From Sphingomonas aurantiaca (GTDB lineage: Bacteria > Pseudomonadota > Alphaproteobacteria > Sphingomonadales > Sphingomonadaceae), in NCBI RefSeq assembly GCF_003050705.1, contig NZ_QAOG01000006.1, positions 62,001 to 126,000 of the forward strand: a DNA stretch of 64,000 bases, read 5' to 3'. Made by a program: the position numbers and the translations under genes. How positions within the stretch are numbered: the first letter of the stretch is position 1; the number at the start of each line of letters is the position of its first letter. Of the stretch, positions 26,484 to 34,847 are shown one piece after another. The notes below the pieces were generated by a model, which was given only the letters and a program-made list of their open reading frames with translations, made no database searches and was not told the DNA's origin.

Positions 26484-27506
26484 TTATACCCGTGCCACGT
26501 GCGTCACATGGTCATCGCTGGCAACGCCGAGCGCCTGGGCGGCGTCCCGCGACAATGCGACACCGTCGTCCAGCGCGCGGACCCGGCCGAACGTCGCGCG
26601 GAACGCGGCGAGCGTCCCGGTCGCGACGAGCGCGTCGTTGCCACCGTCGCCGTCTGCGTCGATCTCAACGATACGGTCGTTGCGTGCCTCGGCGATCGAG
26701 TGGACCTGGTCGGTCCGCGCGGTCATCGTCGGGCCGCCGTCGAAGATGTCGACGTAATTCTCGAACGCAAAGCCCTCGTTTTCGAGCATCCGCATCGCTG
26801 CCCGCCCCGAGGGATGCGGGAGGCCGATCGCGGCGCGCGCGGTTTCGGTCAGCATCGCGGTATAGATCGGATGCTTGGGCATCAGGTCGGCGATGAACTG
26901 GTGGCCGTTGATCGCGTTGAACTGATCCGCGTCCTGGAAATTCATCCCGAAGAAGCGTCCGGCGAGACCGTCCCAGAAGGGCGATCCTCCCGCTTCGTCG
27001 ATCACGCCGCGCAGTTCGGCGAGGATGCGGTCGGCGAAGCGCGCGCGGTGCATCTTGATGAACAGATAGCGGCTGCGTGCGAGCAGCAGGCCTAGGCCGC
27101 CGGCGCGCTCACCGGGGTGGAGGAACAGCCCGCCGACCTCGCTCGCGCCCTCCAAGTCCGTTGCGAGCGAGAGCATGTCCGCGCGGAAGGTGCGGTTCAG
27201 TTCGCGGCTGTGCTGGGTCAGCTGGCCGATCCGGTAGCTGTAGAACGGATAGCTCTGGCCGACCTGCGTAAAGATCTGGCAGGTGCCACGGACCTCCTGC
27301 GTCTCGACGTTTTCGAGGATCAGCACGAACAGCTCGTCCTGGACCGGGCCGTCGGTGCGCGCGAAGGCGGCGTGGCTGCGCTCGAGCTTGGCGGTCAGCG
27401 CACGGCGATCGGGCGGCAGGTTGGTGAAGCCACCGCCGGTGAGCTTGGCCATTTCGTAGAGGTGCTGGAGATCGGCGTCGACCGCGGCCCGGATCCTGAA
27501 GCTCAC
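26484..27506 (-). CDS. astA: Arginine N-succinyltransferase
   Basis: 340 aa. Transfers succinyl from succinyl-CoA to the alpha-amino group of arginine, first step of the AST catabolic pathway. GNAT-like fold; visible blocks 'FRIRAAVDADLQHLYEMAKL', 'RGTCQIFTQVGQSYPFYSYR', 'SEVGGLFLHPGERAGGLGLL' and 'FWDGLAGRFFGMNFQDADQF' are typical of AstA. The ATG overlaps the end of the M20 hydrolase gene (27503-27506), placing it second in the operon. Single subunit form rather than the alpha/beta pair of pseudomonads. Confidence 0.95.
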   Translation of the reverse strand: MSFRIRAAVDADLQHLYEMAKLTGGGFTNLPPDRRALTAKLERSHAAFARTDGPVQDELFVLILENVETQEVRGTCQIFTQVGQSYPFYSYRIGQLTQHSRELNRTFRADMLSLATDLEGASEVGGLFLHPGERAGGLGLLLARSRYLFIKMHRARFADRILAELRGVIDEAGGSPFWDGLAGRFFGMNFQDADQFNAINGHQFIADLMPKHPIYTAMLTETARAAIGLPHPSGRAAMRMLENEGFAFENYVDIFDGGPTMTARTDQVHSIAEARNDRIVEIDADGDGGNDALVATGTLAAFRATFGRVRALDDGVALSRDAAQALGVASDDHVTHVARV

Positions 27507-28708
27507 AAGCGGCCCTCCGCGATACGCAATATGGTGACGGCCGACAGCGCGGCGCGCTCTGGCAGGCTGTCGGGGATCATGAATTCGTCGGTCGAATGGA
27601 TCGCGCCGCCACGGACCCCCATCGTGTCGACGACGGGCACGCCGGCCGCGGCGATGTTGTTGCCGTCGCAGACGCCGCCGGTCGCCTTCCAGGCGATGTC
27701 GAGGCCGAGATCGCCGCCGGACGCCTTCACCAGAGCGAACAGGCGCGCTGCGCCCGCGTCGATCGGCTTGGGCGGGCGGTTGAAGCGGCCATGGACCTCG
27801 ATCCGGACGTCATGCGCCGCGGCGACCGCGGCGACGACGGAATCGATATGCGATTGCGCGCGCGCGATCTCGTCGAGATTGGCAGGGCGAAAATTGATGC
27901 GGAGGATGGCGAGGTCGGGAACGACGTTGTTGGGGCCACCGCCTTCGATCCGCGCGGGGTTCACGGCGAGCGTCGGGCCGCGGACTTTCGACAGCTGGAC
28001 CGCGATATCGGCAGCGGCGACGATCGCGTTGCGGCCGTCGTCGGGATTGCGGCCGGCATGCGCGCTGCGGCCGTGGACGATGATCGAAAAATTGCCGGTC
28101 CCGCCGCGCGCGCCGGCGAGCGTTCCGTCCGCAAGCGCGGGTTCGTAGGTGAGCGCCGCAACCTTGCCGTGCGCGGCGCGGGCCAGCAGCGGCGCGGAGG
28201 AGAAGGAGCCGGTTTCCTCGTCTGAATTGATCACGACGTCATAGCCGATCCGTGCCGCGTGCGGGCTTGCCTCGACCGCACGCAGCGCTGCGTGCATCAC
28301 CGACAGGCCGCCCTTCATGTCGGCGACGCCGGGGCCGTTGAGGGTGCCGTCGTCCTGCCAGCGAAGCGACTGGAACATGTGGTCGACGGGATACACCGTA
28401 TCCATGTGCCCGGTGAACAGCATCCGTACCGGCGCGTCCGGGCGAACGACGAGATGGAGATGCTTGCCGTGCTCGATCGGGGATACGACGCCGTCGGATC
28501 CGACGCTGTCCACCGGCTCGGGATCGACCAGCATGATCTTGCCCGGCAGGCTTGCGAACGCATCGCCGAGTAGCCCGGCCATCGTCGCGAGCCCGGCCAG
28601 GTTGCGCGTGCCGCTGTTGACCGCGGCCCAGGCTTCGACCTCGGCCAGCATCGGTGCCGCGTGCGCCTTGTCGACGGCATCGCGTTCGATCGTGGATAGT
28701 CCCCTCAT
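27503..28708 (-). CDS. M20 family zinc hydrolase, carboxypeptidase-G2-like, in the ast operon
   Basis: 401-aa dinuclear zinc amidohydrolase. Metal ligands: His in 'MLFTGHMDTVYP', Asp in 'GPGVADMKGGLSVMHAAL', the catalytic Glu pair in 'VVINSDEETGS'; a dimerisation domain with 'GRSAHAGRNPDDGRNA' follows and a last metal His is in 'GAIHSTDEFM'. It resembles carboxypeptidase G2 and other enzymes that cut N-acyl amino acids. As first gene of an operon with astA and astB and no astE in view, it may hydrolyse N-succinylglutamate (inference). Cytoplasmic: no signal peptide. Confidence 0.88.
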   Translation of the reverse strand: MRGLSTIERDAVDKAHAAPMLAEVEAWAAVNSGTRNLAGLATMAGLLGDAFASLPGKIMLVDPEPVDSVGSDGVVSPIEHGKHLHLVVRPDAPVRMLFTGHMDTVYPVDHMFQSLRWQDDGTLNGPGVADMKGGLSVMHAALRAVEASPHAARIGYDVVINSDEETGSFSSAPLLARAAHGKVAALTYEPALADGTLAGARGGTGNFSIIVHGRSAHAGRNPDDGRNAIVAAADIAVQLSKVRGPTLAVNPARIEGGGPNNVVPDLAILRINFRPANLDEIARAQSHIDSVVAAVAAAHDVRIEVHGRFNRPPKPIDAGAARLFALVKASGGDLGLDIAWKATGGVCDGNNIAAAGVPVVDTMGVRGGAIHSTDEFMIPDSLPERAALSAVTILRIAEGRL

Positions 28709-28748
28709 CGCGCAACCCTAGCGAGGATGCGCGCGCGAGGGAACCGGG

Positions 28749-29663
28749 TCAGAAGCTGTAGACGAGCGACGCGCGGCTGGTGGTGTCGGTCGAGACCGAC
28801 CCGACCGGCGGTTCGCTTTCATACTGGACGCTGTACGACAACGCGGCGGAGAGCGGCCCGATCAGCTTGGCGTTGAGCGAGGTCGTTCCGCTGAGGGTGC
28901 TGTTGTAGCGCTGGACATAGGCGGACGCGACCTGGCTGACCGACAGCCCGCTGAGGATGCGAACGCTGAAGTTCGCGGTCCCGCGCGCGGCGAGGCTGCT
29001 CTGCACGGTGTCGTCGGTGAATTCGGTGTGGCGATAGGCCGGCCCGAGCTCGAGATCGAGCTTGGTGCCGGCGGTCTTCAGCACGCTGTAGCCTGCCCCG
29101 ATGGAGGTCGAGTAACGGTTGTAATAGCCGAGGAACCGGTCGCTTTCATATTGCGCGACGCCGTAGACATAGGCGCGGTCGTCGATCTTGTAATTGGGTT
29201 CGTACGAGGCGAGGTAATGCTCGCGCGTCGTGACGTTGAGATTGGACTGGTAGTCCGCCTGCGCATGGAATTTCTGGCGCCAGCGAAGACCCTCGCGGTT
29301 GAGATCGAGCACCGCGGTGCCGCCGGCGGTGTCGGAATTGCCGGTCGTCATATAGCCGCCGATCTCCGCCTTGCCGCTCCACAGGTCGAGAAAGCTGGCC
29401 TGGCGGATGACCTGCGTACGCTGTTCGGCGCGGTCGGCCTTCCACTTCTCCGCGATCGCGAGCACCGCGTCGCCGCTCAGAGGATCGGCGGCGCGTGCGT
29501 ATTTCGCGATCGTGTTGACGTCAGCCTCGTTCCCCGCCTCCAACGCGGCGTCGAGCATCGCCCGGATCGTCTCGGGGATCATTACCGATTGCGGATCAGG
29601 CGCATTCCCCAGCAACAGCGGAGCCGCGACGAGGAGGGGGAGGAGAAGCGATAAGCGGCGCAC
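28749..29663 (-). CDS. DUF481 family outer-membrane beta-barrel protein (YdiY-like)
   Basis: 304 aa with signal peptide 'MRRLSLLLPLLVAAPLLLGN'. After a helical N-terminal region (about 25-85), the rest alternates short amphipathic strands typical of an outer-membrane barrel: 'GKAEIGGYMTTGNSDTAGG' is the characteristic DUF481 opening strand, and the protein ends in 'SRASLVYSF' with the terminal phenylalanine used for barrel assembly. Function of the family is not defined; it was described as salt-induced in some bacteria. Single gene between the ast operon and rppH, same strand. Confidence 0.88.
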   Translation of the reverse strand: MRRLSLLLPLLVAAPLLLGNAPDPQSVMIPETIRAMLDAALEAGNEADVNTIAKYARAADPLSGDAVLAIAEKWKADRAEQRTQVIRQASFLDLWSGKAEIGGYMTTGNSDTAGGTAVLDLNREGLRWRQKFHAQADYQSNLNVTTREHYLASYEPNYKIDDRAYVYGVAQYESDRFLGYYNRYSTSIGAGYSVLKTAGTKLDLELGPAYRHTEFTDDTVQSSLAARGTANFSVRILSGLSVSQVASAYVQRYNSTLSGTTSLNAKLIGPLSAALSYSVQYESEPPVGSVSTDTTSRASLVYSF

Positions 29664-29702
29664 CAGGGTTCCGTAACGGCAGCGTTGCGGCTTGGGAACT
29701 GC

Positions 29703-30197
29703 TCAACGGGGCGGGGTTGCGCCGAGATGTGGCGCGAAGGCGGCGAGTACCTGTTGGTAGAGCGCCTTCTTGAACGGCACGATCAGCCGGGGGAGGTCGG
29801 CCGGGTCGCTCCAGCGCCACGCGCGGAACTCCTCGTGCTCGGTGGCGATGTCGATATCGGCGTCGGTGCCGAGGAACCGGTACAGGAACCAGCGCTGCGT
29901 CTGCCCGCGCCATTTGCCCTTCCAGACCTTGCCGAGCAGTTCGGGGGGGAGATCATAGACGAACGCGCCGGGAGCCTCCGCGATCAGCTCGACCTTGTCG
30001 GGCATCACGCCGGTTTCCTCGCCGAGTTCGCGCAGCGCGGCGGCTTCGGCGTCCTCGCCCGGATCGATCCCGCCCTGCGGCATCTGCCACGCCTCAAGCG
30101 GCGAATCGTTGCGCTGGCCGACAAAGACCTTGCCCTCGGCGTTGACCAGCATGATGCCGGCGCAGGGACGATAGGGAAGGGTCTTTGGGTCGGACAC
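29703..30197 (-). CDS. rppH: RNA pyrophosphohydrolase
   Basis: 164-aa Nudix enzyme that removes pyrophosphate from 5'-triphosphate mRNA ends and so starts decay. The Nudix box is visible as '[20 protein letters not shown]' followed by TG; '[20 protein letters not shown]' and 'WQMPQGG' precede it, and '[15 protein letters not shown]' (here '[15 protein letters not shown]') is the RppH-specific block. Length matches the alphaproteobacterial form. Divergent from the deacetylase gene across 58 bp. Confidence 0.95.
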   Translation of the reverse strand: MSDPKTLPYRPCAGIMLVNAEGKVFVGQRNDSPLEAWQMPQGGIDPGEDAEAAALRELGEETGVMPDKVELIAEAPGAFVYDLPPELLGKVWKGKWRGQTQRWFLYRFLGTDADIDIATEHEEFRAWRWSDPADLPRLIVPFKKALYQQVLAAFAPHLGATPPR

Positions 30198-30255
30198 GAA
30201 ACTCTCCGGAACACAGGTGCTTGGGCTGCGGGCAGCGGTCTCCTACCTACGGAGC

Positions 30256-31197
30256 ATGATCCATGTCGTCCACCATCCCGACTATGTCACCCCGGCCCCT
30301 GCGCGGTCGACCTATCGCTGGAACAAGAACGGGCTGATCCGCGACCTTCTGCTCGAGCGCGGCGAGGCCGTGACGTGGCACTGCGCCGAACAGACCCCGA
30401 CCGCGTGGCTGGAGGCGGTGCATGACGAGGATTATGTCGCCGAGGTGCTCGAGGCGCGCGTGCCCAAGGAGAAGGAGCGGCGGATCGGGTTTCCGGTGAC
30501 GCCGGCGGTGGCATCGCGCGCGGCGATCGTGCCGCAGGGCACGTGGCTGGCGGCATGTCTCGCGCTGGAGCACGGGTTTGCGGCGAATACCGCGGGCGGG
30601 AGCCATCACGCGCTGGCGAATACGGGGGCGGGGTTTTGCGTGTTCAATGATCTCGCGGTCGCGGCGGCGCGGTTGATCGACGAGCGCCGCGTGGCGCGCG
30701 TGCTGATCGTCGATTGCGACGTGCATCAGGGCGACGGGACCGCGGCGCTGCTGGCGGGGCGGCCCGAGATCGCGACCTATTCGATCCATGCGGAGAAGAA
30801 TTTCCCGGTCCGCAAGGCGCGCTCGACGGTGGATGTCCCGTTGGCGGACGGGATCGACGATGCGGCGTATCTGGCGACGCTCGAGGTGACGTTGGTGCCG
30901 TTGCTCGACGAGTTTCGGCCGGAGTTGATCCTCTACCAGGCGGGAGTCGATCCGTTTGCCGGCGATCGGCTGGGGCGGCTGTCGCTGACGCTGGACGGGT
31001 TGATGCGCAGGGAGCGGCTCGTCGCCGGGCTGGCGATCGCGCGCGGCGTGCCGATCGCGAGCACGGTCGGCGGCGGCTATGGCGAGGATGCGCTCGCGAT
31101 CGCCGAGCGCCACGTCGCGGCCATTGTGACGCTCGGTGAAACTTTCGCAGCGGCGGGTGACGCTGGATCGCGGATTGCTGCGTTGGGCGCAAGATGA
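30256..31197 (+). CDS. Histone deacetylase family protein (acetylpolyamine/acetoin-type amidohydrolase)
   Basis: 313-aa arginase/deacetylase-fold zinc enzyme. 'AGGSHHALANTGAGFCVFND' holds the catalytic His pair, 'LIVDCDVHQGDGTAAL' the zinc Asp and His, '[19 protein letters not shown]' the second zinc Asp, and 'STVGGGYG' the final loop. Bacterial relatives remove acetyl groups from small molecules or proteins; the substrate here is unknown. ATG 30256 is preceded by GGAG. The stop overlaps the photolyase ATG by 4 bp. Confidence 0.9.
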   Translation: MIHVVHHPDYVTPAPARSTYRWNKNGLIRDLLLERGEAVTWHCAEQTPTAWLEAVHDEDYVAEVLEARVPKEKERRIGFPVTPAVASRAAIVPQGTWLAACLALEHGFAANTAGGSHHALANTGAGFCVFNDLAVAAARLIDERRVARVLIVDCDVHQGDGTAALLAGRPEIATYSIHAEKNFPVRKARSTVDVPLADGIDDAAYLATLEVTLVPLLDEFRPELILYQAGVDPFAGDRLGRLSLTLDGLMRRERLVAGLAIARGVPIASTVGGGYGEDALAIAERHVAAIVTLGETFAAAGDAGSRIAALGAR

Positions 31198-32555
31198 CGA
31201 CACCTTCCCTCCTCTGGCTGCGCCAGGACCTCCGCCTTCACGACCAACCCGCGTTGATTGCCGCCGCCCATGCGGGGCCGGTGATCCCGGTCTATGTGCT
31301 CGACGACGATGCACCGGGGGACTGGGCGATCGGTGGGGCACAGCGCTGGTGGCTGCATCACACGCTGGCGTCGCTTGGCGAGTCGCTGGAGAAGAAGCAC
31401 TCGAAGCTAATCGTGCGTCGCGGCGACGCGGTCGAGGTGCTGACGGCGCTGATGGAGGAAACCGGCGCGGACCAGATCCATGCGATCCGGCATTACGAGC
31501 CCTGGTGGCGCAAGGCCGAAGCCGCGCTCGGCGATCGGTTGTGCCCGCACGATGGCAACCACCTTGCGCGCGTCGAGGATGTGAAGACGGGCTCGGGGGG
31601 GCAGTTCAAGGTGTATTCGTCGTTCTGGAAGGCGCTCAACCAGATGATGCCGCCCGGTGACCCCGAACCCGTGCCGCGGACGATCCCGGCGCCAGCGCAC
31701 TGGCCGAAGAGCGAAACGCTTGCCGATTGGGACCTGCTGCCGACCAAGCCCGATTGGTCCGCCGGGTTCGATGACTGGACGCCGGGCGAGGCGCAGGCGC
31801 TCAAGAATGCGAAGGCGATGGCGCCGATCGTCGAGGCGTATGACATCGATCGCAACATGCCGTCGATCGAGGGGACCTCGCGGCTGTCGCCGCATCTGCA
31901 TTTTGGCGAGGTGTCCGCGCGGACGGTGTGGCATGCGGTCGACGGGCATGGCGATGCGACGACCTTCCGCAAGGAACTGGCGTGGCGAGACTTCACCGAT
32001 GGCGTCGTGCTGACGATGCCCGATTACGGCAAGGCCAATGGGCGGCCGAAGTTCGATGCCCTGCCGTGGCGGACGGGGAAGGGGGCTGAGGCCGATCTCA
32101 AGGCCTGGCAGACGGGCAAGACGGGCTATCCGATCGTTGACGCCGGGATGCGTCAACTTTGGGCGACCGGGTGGATGCATAATCGCGTTCGGATGATCAC
32201 GGCGAGCTTCCTGGTGAAGCATCTGCTGATCGACTGGCGCGAGGGCGAGCGCTGGTTCTGGGATTGCCTGGTCGATGCGGATTACGGGAATAATGCGGTG
32301 AACTGGCAATGGGTCGCCGGGACCGGGGTGGATTCAAACATGTTCGGGCGGATCATGGCGCCGTTGTCGCAGTCGGAGAAATTCGATGCGGGGGACTATA
32401 TCCGGCAATGGGTGCCCGAACTGGCGAAAGTCTCGGGCGAGGCGATCCATGATCCGGATGAGTCCGGCTGTCGACCGCGCGACTATCCGGCGAAGATCGT
32501 CGGGCACCGCGAAGGACGCGAACGCGCACTGGAGGCCGGGCGGCACGCGCGGTGA
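31194..32555 (+). CDS. phrB: Deoxyribodipyrimidine photo-lyase (class I CPD photolyase)
   Basis: 453 aa. Light-driven repair of cyclobutane pyrimidine dimers using FAD and an antenna chromophore. N-terminal alpha/beta domain starts 'LLWLRQDLRLHDQPAL'; the FAD-binding helical domain has 'RLSPHLHFGEVSARTVWHAV', 'WRDFTDGVV', 'MRQLWATGWMHNRVRMITAS' and 'NWQWVAGTGVDSNMFGRIMA', with the Trp residues of the electron chain. Coupled to the deacetylase gene (ATGA). A palindromic repeat follows 20 bp after the stop. Confidence 0.95.
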   Translation: MTTPSLLWLRQDLRLHDQPALIAAAHAGPVIPVYVLDDDAPGDWAIGGAQRWWLHHTLASLGESLEKKHSKLIVRRGDAVEVLTALMEETGADQIHAIRHYEPWWRKAEAALGDRLCPHDGNHLARVEDVKTGSGGQFKVYSSFWKALNQMMPPGDPEPVPRTIPAPAHWPKSETLADWDLLPTKPDWSAGFDDWTPGEAQALKNAKAMAPIVEAYDIDRNMPSIEGTSRLSPHLHFGEVSARTVWHAVDGHGDATTFRKELAWRDFTDGVVLTMPDYGKANGRPKFDALPWRTGKGAEADLKAWQTGKTGYPIVDAGMRQLWATGWMHNRVRMITASFLVKHLLIDWREGERWFWDCLVDADYGNNAVNWQWVAGTGVDSNMFGRIMAPLSQSEKFDAGDYIRQWVPELAKVSGEAIHDPDESGCRPRDYPAKIVGHREGRERALEAGRHAR

Positions 32556-32574
32556 TCGACTGCTAAACGCCCGT

Positions 32575-32657
32575 CCGTCATCCTGACGCTAGTCAGGACC
32601 CAGAGCCAAGGACGTCAGCCCCTGTTACCCTGGGTCCTGACTCTCGTCAGGATGACG
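32575..32657. repeat. Palindromic intergenic element, copy 2
   Basis: Left arm 32575-32605 (CCGTCATCCTGACGCTAGTC then AGGACCCAGAG) matches copy 1 except for the loop; right arm 32630-32657 is the imperfect reverse complement, with the mini-hairpin CCTGACTCTCGTCAGG. It is followed by a run of ten G. Located just after phrB. Confidence 0.88.
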
Positions 32658-32752
32658 ATAGGGGGGGGGGCGGTCGTCGCTCCACCGTCATGATCGGCTG
32701 TTTGACGCGTGCCTCTTTCCTCGCTCGCGCCCGTGTTGCATGGAGCGCCGCG

Positions 32753-33997
32753 ATGACTGCCGTTCCCGCTTTCGACGATCTTCCTGCCGCGCAGGTGTCC
32801 CCGGTGGCGCGCCTCGTCGCGCCGGTCTTTCACCGGTTGCTCGACCGCATCGACGCAGGACTCGCGAGCGGCGGGATCGACGCGCGACTGCCTGATGGCA
32901 CGCGGCGGCTGATCGGCGGACACGCGCCGGGGCCGCTGCCGGTGGTGATCGTGCACCGGTGGCGCGCGCTGGTGCGACTGGCGACGGCGGGGTCGGTCGG
33001 TTGGTACGAGGGCTGGTCCGCCGGCGACTGGTCGAGCCCCGATCCGGTGCCGCTGTTCGACCTGTTCATGCGCAACCGCCATACGCTCGGCAGCTCCGCG
33101 CGGTCGGGGGGCGTGGTGCGACTGGCGGCGCGCGCCTGGCACCGGATGCGGCGCAACGATCCGACCGGCTCGCGCCGGAACATCGCGGCGCATTACGACC
33201 TCGGCAATGATTTCTACGAGACGTGGCTCGATCGCAGCCTGACCTATTCGAGCGCTATCTTCGCCGAACCGATCGACGACGCCGAGCCGCATGAGGCGGC
33301 GCAGGCGACCAAGCTGCGTGCGATCCTCGACCGGACCGGCGCACGGGCCGGCGATACGATCCTGGAGATCGGCTGCGGCTGGGGATCGTTCGCGGAGATG
33401 GCGGCGCGCGCAAGGGTTGGCGTGCATGCGCTCACGCTGTCGACCGAGCAGAAGCGGCAGGTCGACGACCGGATTGCGTCGGCGGGGCTCCACGGCGTTC
33501 GCGTCGCGCTGACCGACTATCGCCACGTCACCGGGACCTATGACGCGGTCGCGAGCATCGAGATGGTCGAGGCGGTCGGCGAGGAATATTGGCCGGTCTA
33601 TCTCGACGCGATCGCGCGTGCGTTGAAGCCGGGCGGGCGCGCGGCGTTGCAGTATATCTCGATCGACGATGCGATCTTCGACTCCTATTCGCGCAGCGTC
33701 GATTTCATCCAGCGTTACGTTTTCCCGGGCGGGATGCTGTTGTCCGAGCCGCGGTTTCGCGCGCTGGCGGAGGCGCGGGGGTTGGTATGGGAGGACCGGC
33801 GCGGGTTCGGGCTGCACTATGCCGAGACGCTGCGGCGGTGGCGCGTCGCGTTCGACGCTGCGGTTGCCGAGGGGCGGTTGCCGGCGCGGTTCGACGCGCG
33901 GTTCGTGGCGTTGTGGCGCTACTATCTGATGTATTGCGAGGGCGGGTTTCTCGGCGGCGGGATCGATGTCGCGCAGGTCACTTTGGTGAAGCGGTAG
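32753..33997 (+). CDS. cfa: Cyclopropane-fatty-acyl-phospholipid synthase family methyltransferase
   Basis: 414-aa SAM-dependent enzyme adding a methylene group across double bonds of membrane phospholipid acyl chains. An N-terminal lipid-binding region (about 20-115, 'VGWYEGWSAGDWSSPDPVPL') precedes the methyltransferase with 'NIAAHYDLGNDFYETWLD', SAM motif 'ILEIGCGWGSFAEMAA', 'SIEMVEAVGEEYW' and 'FIQRYVFPGGML'. All are typical of Cfa. ATG 32753 has GGAG 8 nt upstream; the longer frame begins inside the palindromic repeat's downstream region. Close relatives include mycolic-acid-type methyltransferases, so 'cfa' is the most likely but not only assignment. Confidence 0.9.
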   Translation: MTAVPAFDDLPAAQVSPVARLVAPVFHRLLDRIDAGLASGGIDARLPDGTRRLIGGHAPGPLPVVIVHRWRALVRLATAGSVGWYEGWSAGDWSSPDPVPLFDLFMRNRHTLGSSARSGGVVRLAARAWHRMRRNDPTGSRRNIAAHYDLGNDFYETWLDRSLTYSSAIFAEPIDDAEPHEAAQATKLRAILDRTGARAGDTILEIGCGWGSFAEMAARARVGVHALTLSTEQKRQVDDRIASAGLHGVRVALTDYRHVTGTYDAVASIEMVEAVGEEYWPVYLDAIARALKPGGRAALQYISIDDAIFDSYSRSVDFIQRYVFPGGMLLSEPRFRALAEARGLVWEDRRGFGLHYAETLRRWRVAFDAAVAEGRLPARFDARFVALWRYYLMYCEGGFLGGGIDVAQVTLVKR

Positions 33998-34019
33998 CGT
34001 TTGCCGTGTGTAAGCGGTG

Positions 34020-34111
34020 CTCCCCGCGAAGGCGGAGATCCGGATTGGCGAACCTTGGTGATTGAACGGAGACGCTAGCCAGTATGGGTTCCCGCCTCCG
34101 CGGGAATGACG
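34020..34111. repeat. Palindromic intergenic element, second type
   Basis: Left arm 34020-34042 and right arm 34086-34111 are imperfect inverted repeats with cores CCGCGAAGGCGGAGA and CCCGCCTCCGCGGGA, each able to form a short hairpin alone. Same architecture as the other elements but different sequence. It lies between convergent cfa and the SDR gene. Confidence 0.75.
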
Positions 34112-34120
34112 GAGGGGGGC

Positions 34121-34831
34121 TTAGGCGACCCGCTCGAAGTGGCCGGGCTCGAAGCCCTCGATTGCCAGCGCTACGATCCGGTCTGCAACGACGGTCGGTT
34201 CCTTGACCGAGTTGGGATCCTCGCCCGGATAGGCGCGGGCGCGCATCTTCGTACGCGTGGCGCCCGGGTCGACGATCGCGGTGCGGATCGCGCTGATCTC
34301 AGCCATCTCGTCGCCATAGGCGCCCAGCAGGGTCTCGAACGCGGCCTTCGATGCGCCGTAGAGGCCCCAATAGGCGCGGGGCTTGCGGCCGACGCTCGAC
34401 GTCACGCCGATCACGCGGGCGGACTTGGCCTTTTTCAGCATCGAATCGAACGCTGCGATCAGGGCGGCCTGCGCGCTGACGTTGAGCGTCAGGACCTGCG
34501 CCATTTCCTTGGGATCGATCGCCGGGACCGACGAGAGCGATCCGAGCATGCCGGCATTCAGCACCAGAATGTCGAGCGCATCCCAGCGGTCGCCGATCGC
34601 GGTCGCAAGGCGTGCGATCGCTTCGCTTTCCGCCAGATCCAGCGGAGCGATCGTCGCCGAGCCGCCGGCCGCGTGGATCGTGGCCTCGACCTCTTCGAGG
34701 CCGCCGGGCGTGCGCGCGGTCAGGACGACGTGCGCGCCCTTTGCCGCGAGTGCGATCGCAGTGGCGGCACCGATGCCGCGGCTGGCACCGGTAACCAGCG
34801 CCAGCCGGCCTTGGAGAGGCTTGTCGGTCAT
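34121..34831 (-). CDS. SDR family NAD(P)-dependent oxidoreductase
   Basis: 236-aa short-chain dehydrogenase. Cofactor motif 'LALVTGASRGIGAATAIALA' at residue 9 (TGxxxGIG), 'LVLNAGMLGSLSS' (NAG), Ser in 'VIGVTSSVGRKPRAYW', and catalytic 'YGASKAAFETLLGAY' (YxxxK). The C-terminus has 'TAIVDPGATRTKMR'. ATG 34831 with a CCGGAG ribosome site was chosen; a longer frame reaching into purF is rejected. Starts 16 bp after the purF stop on the same strand, so it is probably cotranscribed with purF. Substrate not predictable. Confidence 0.92.
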   Translation of the reverse strand: MTDKPLQGRLALVTGASRGIGAATAIALAAKGAHVVLTARTPGGLEEVEATIHAAGGSATIAPLDLAESEAIARLATAIGDRWDALDILVLNAGMLGSLSSVPAIDPKEMAQVLTLNVSAQAALIAAFDSMLKKAKSARVIGVTSSVGRKPRAYWGLYGASKAAFETLLGAYGDEMAEISAIRTAIVDPGATRTKMRARAYPGEDPNSVKEPTVVADRIVALAIEGFEPGHFERVA

Positions 34832-34847
34832 TATCACTCCGGGAGTA

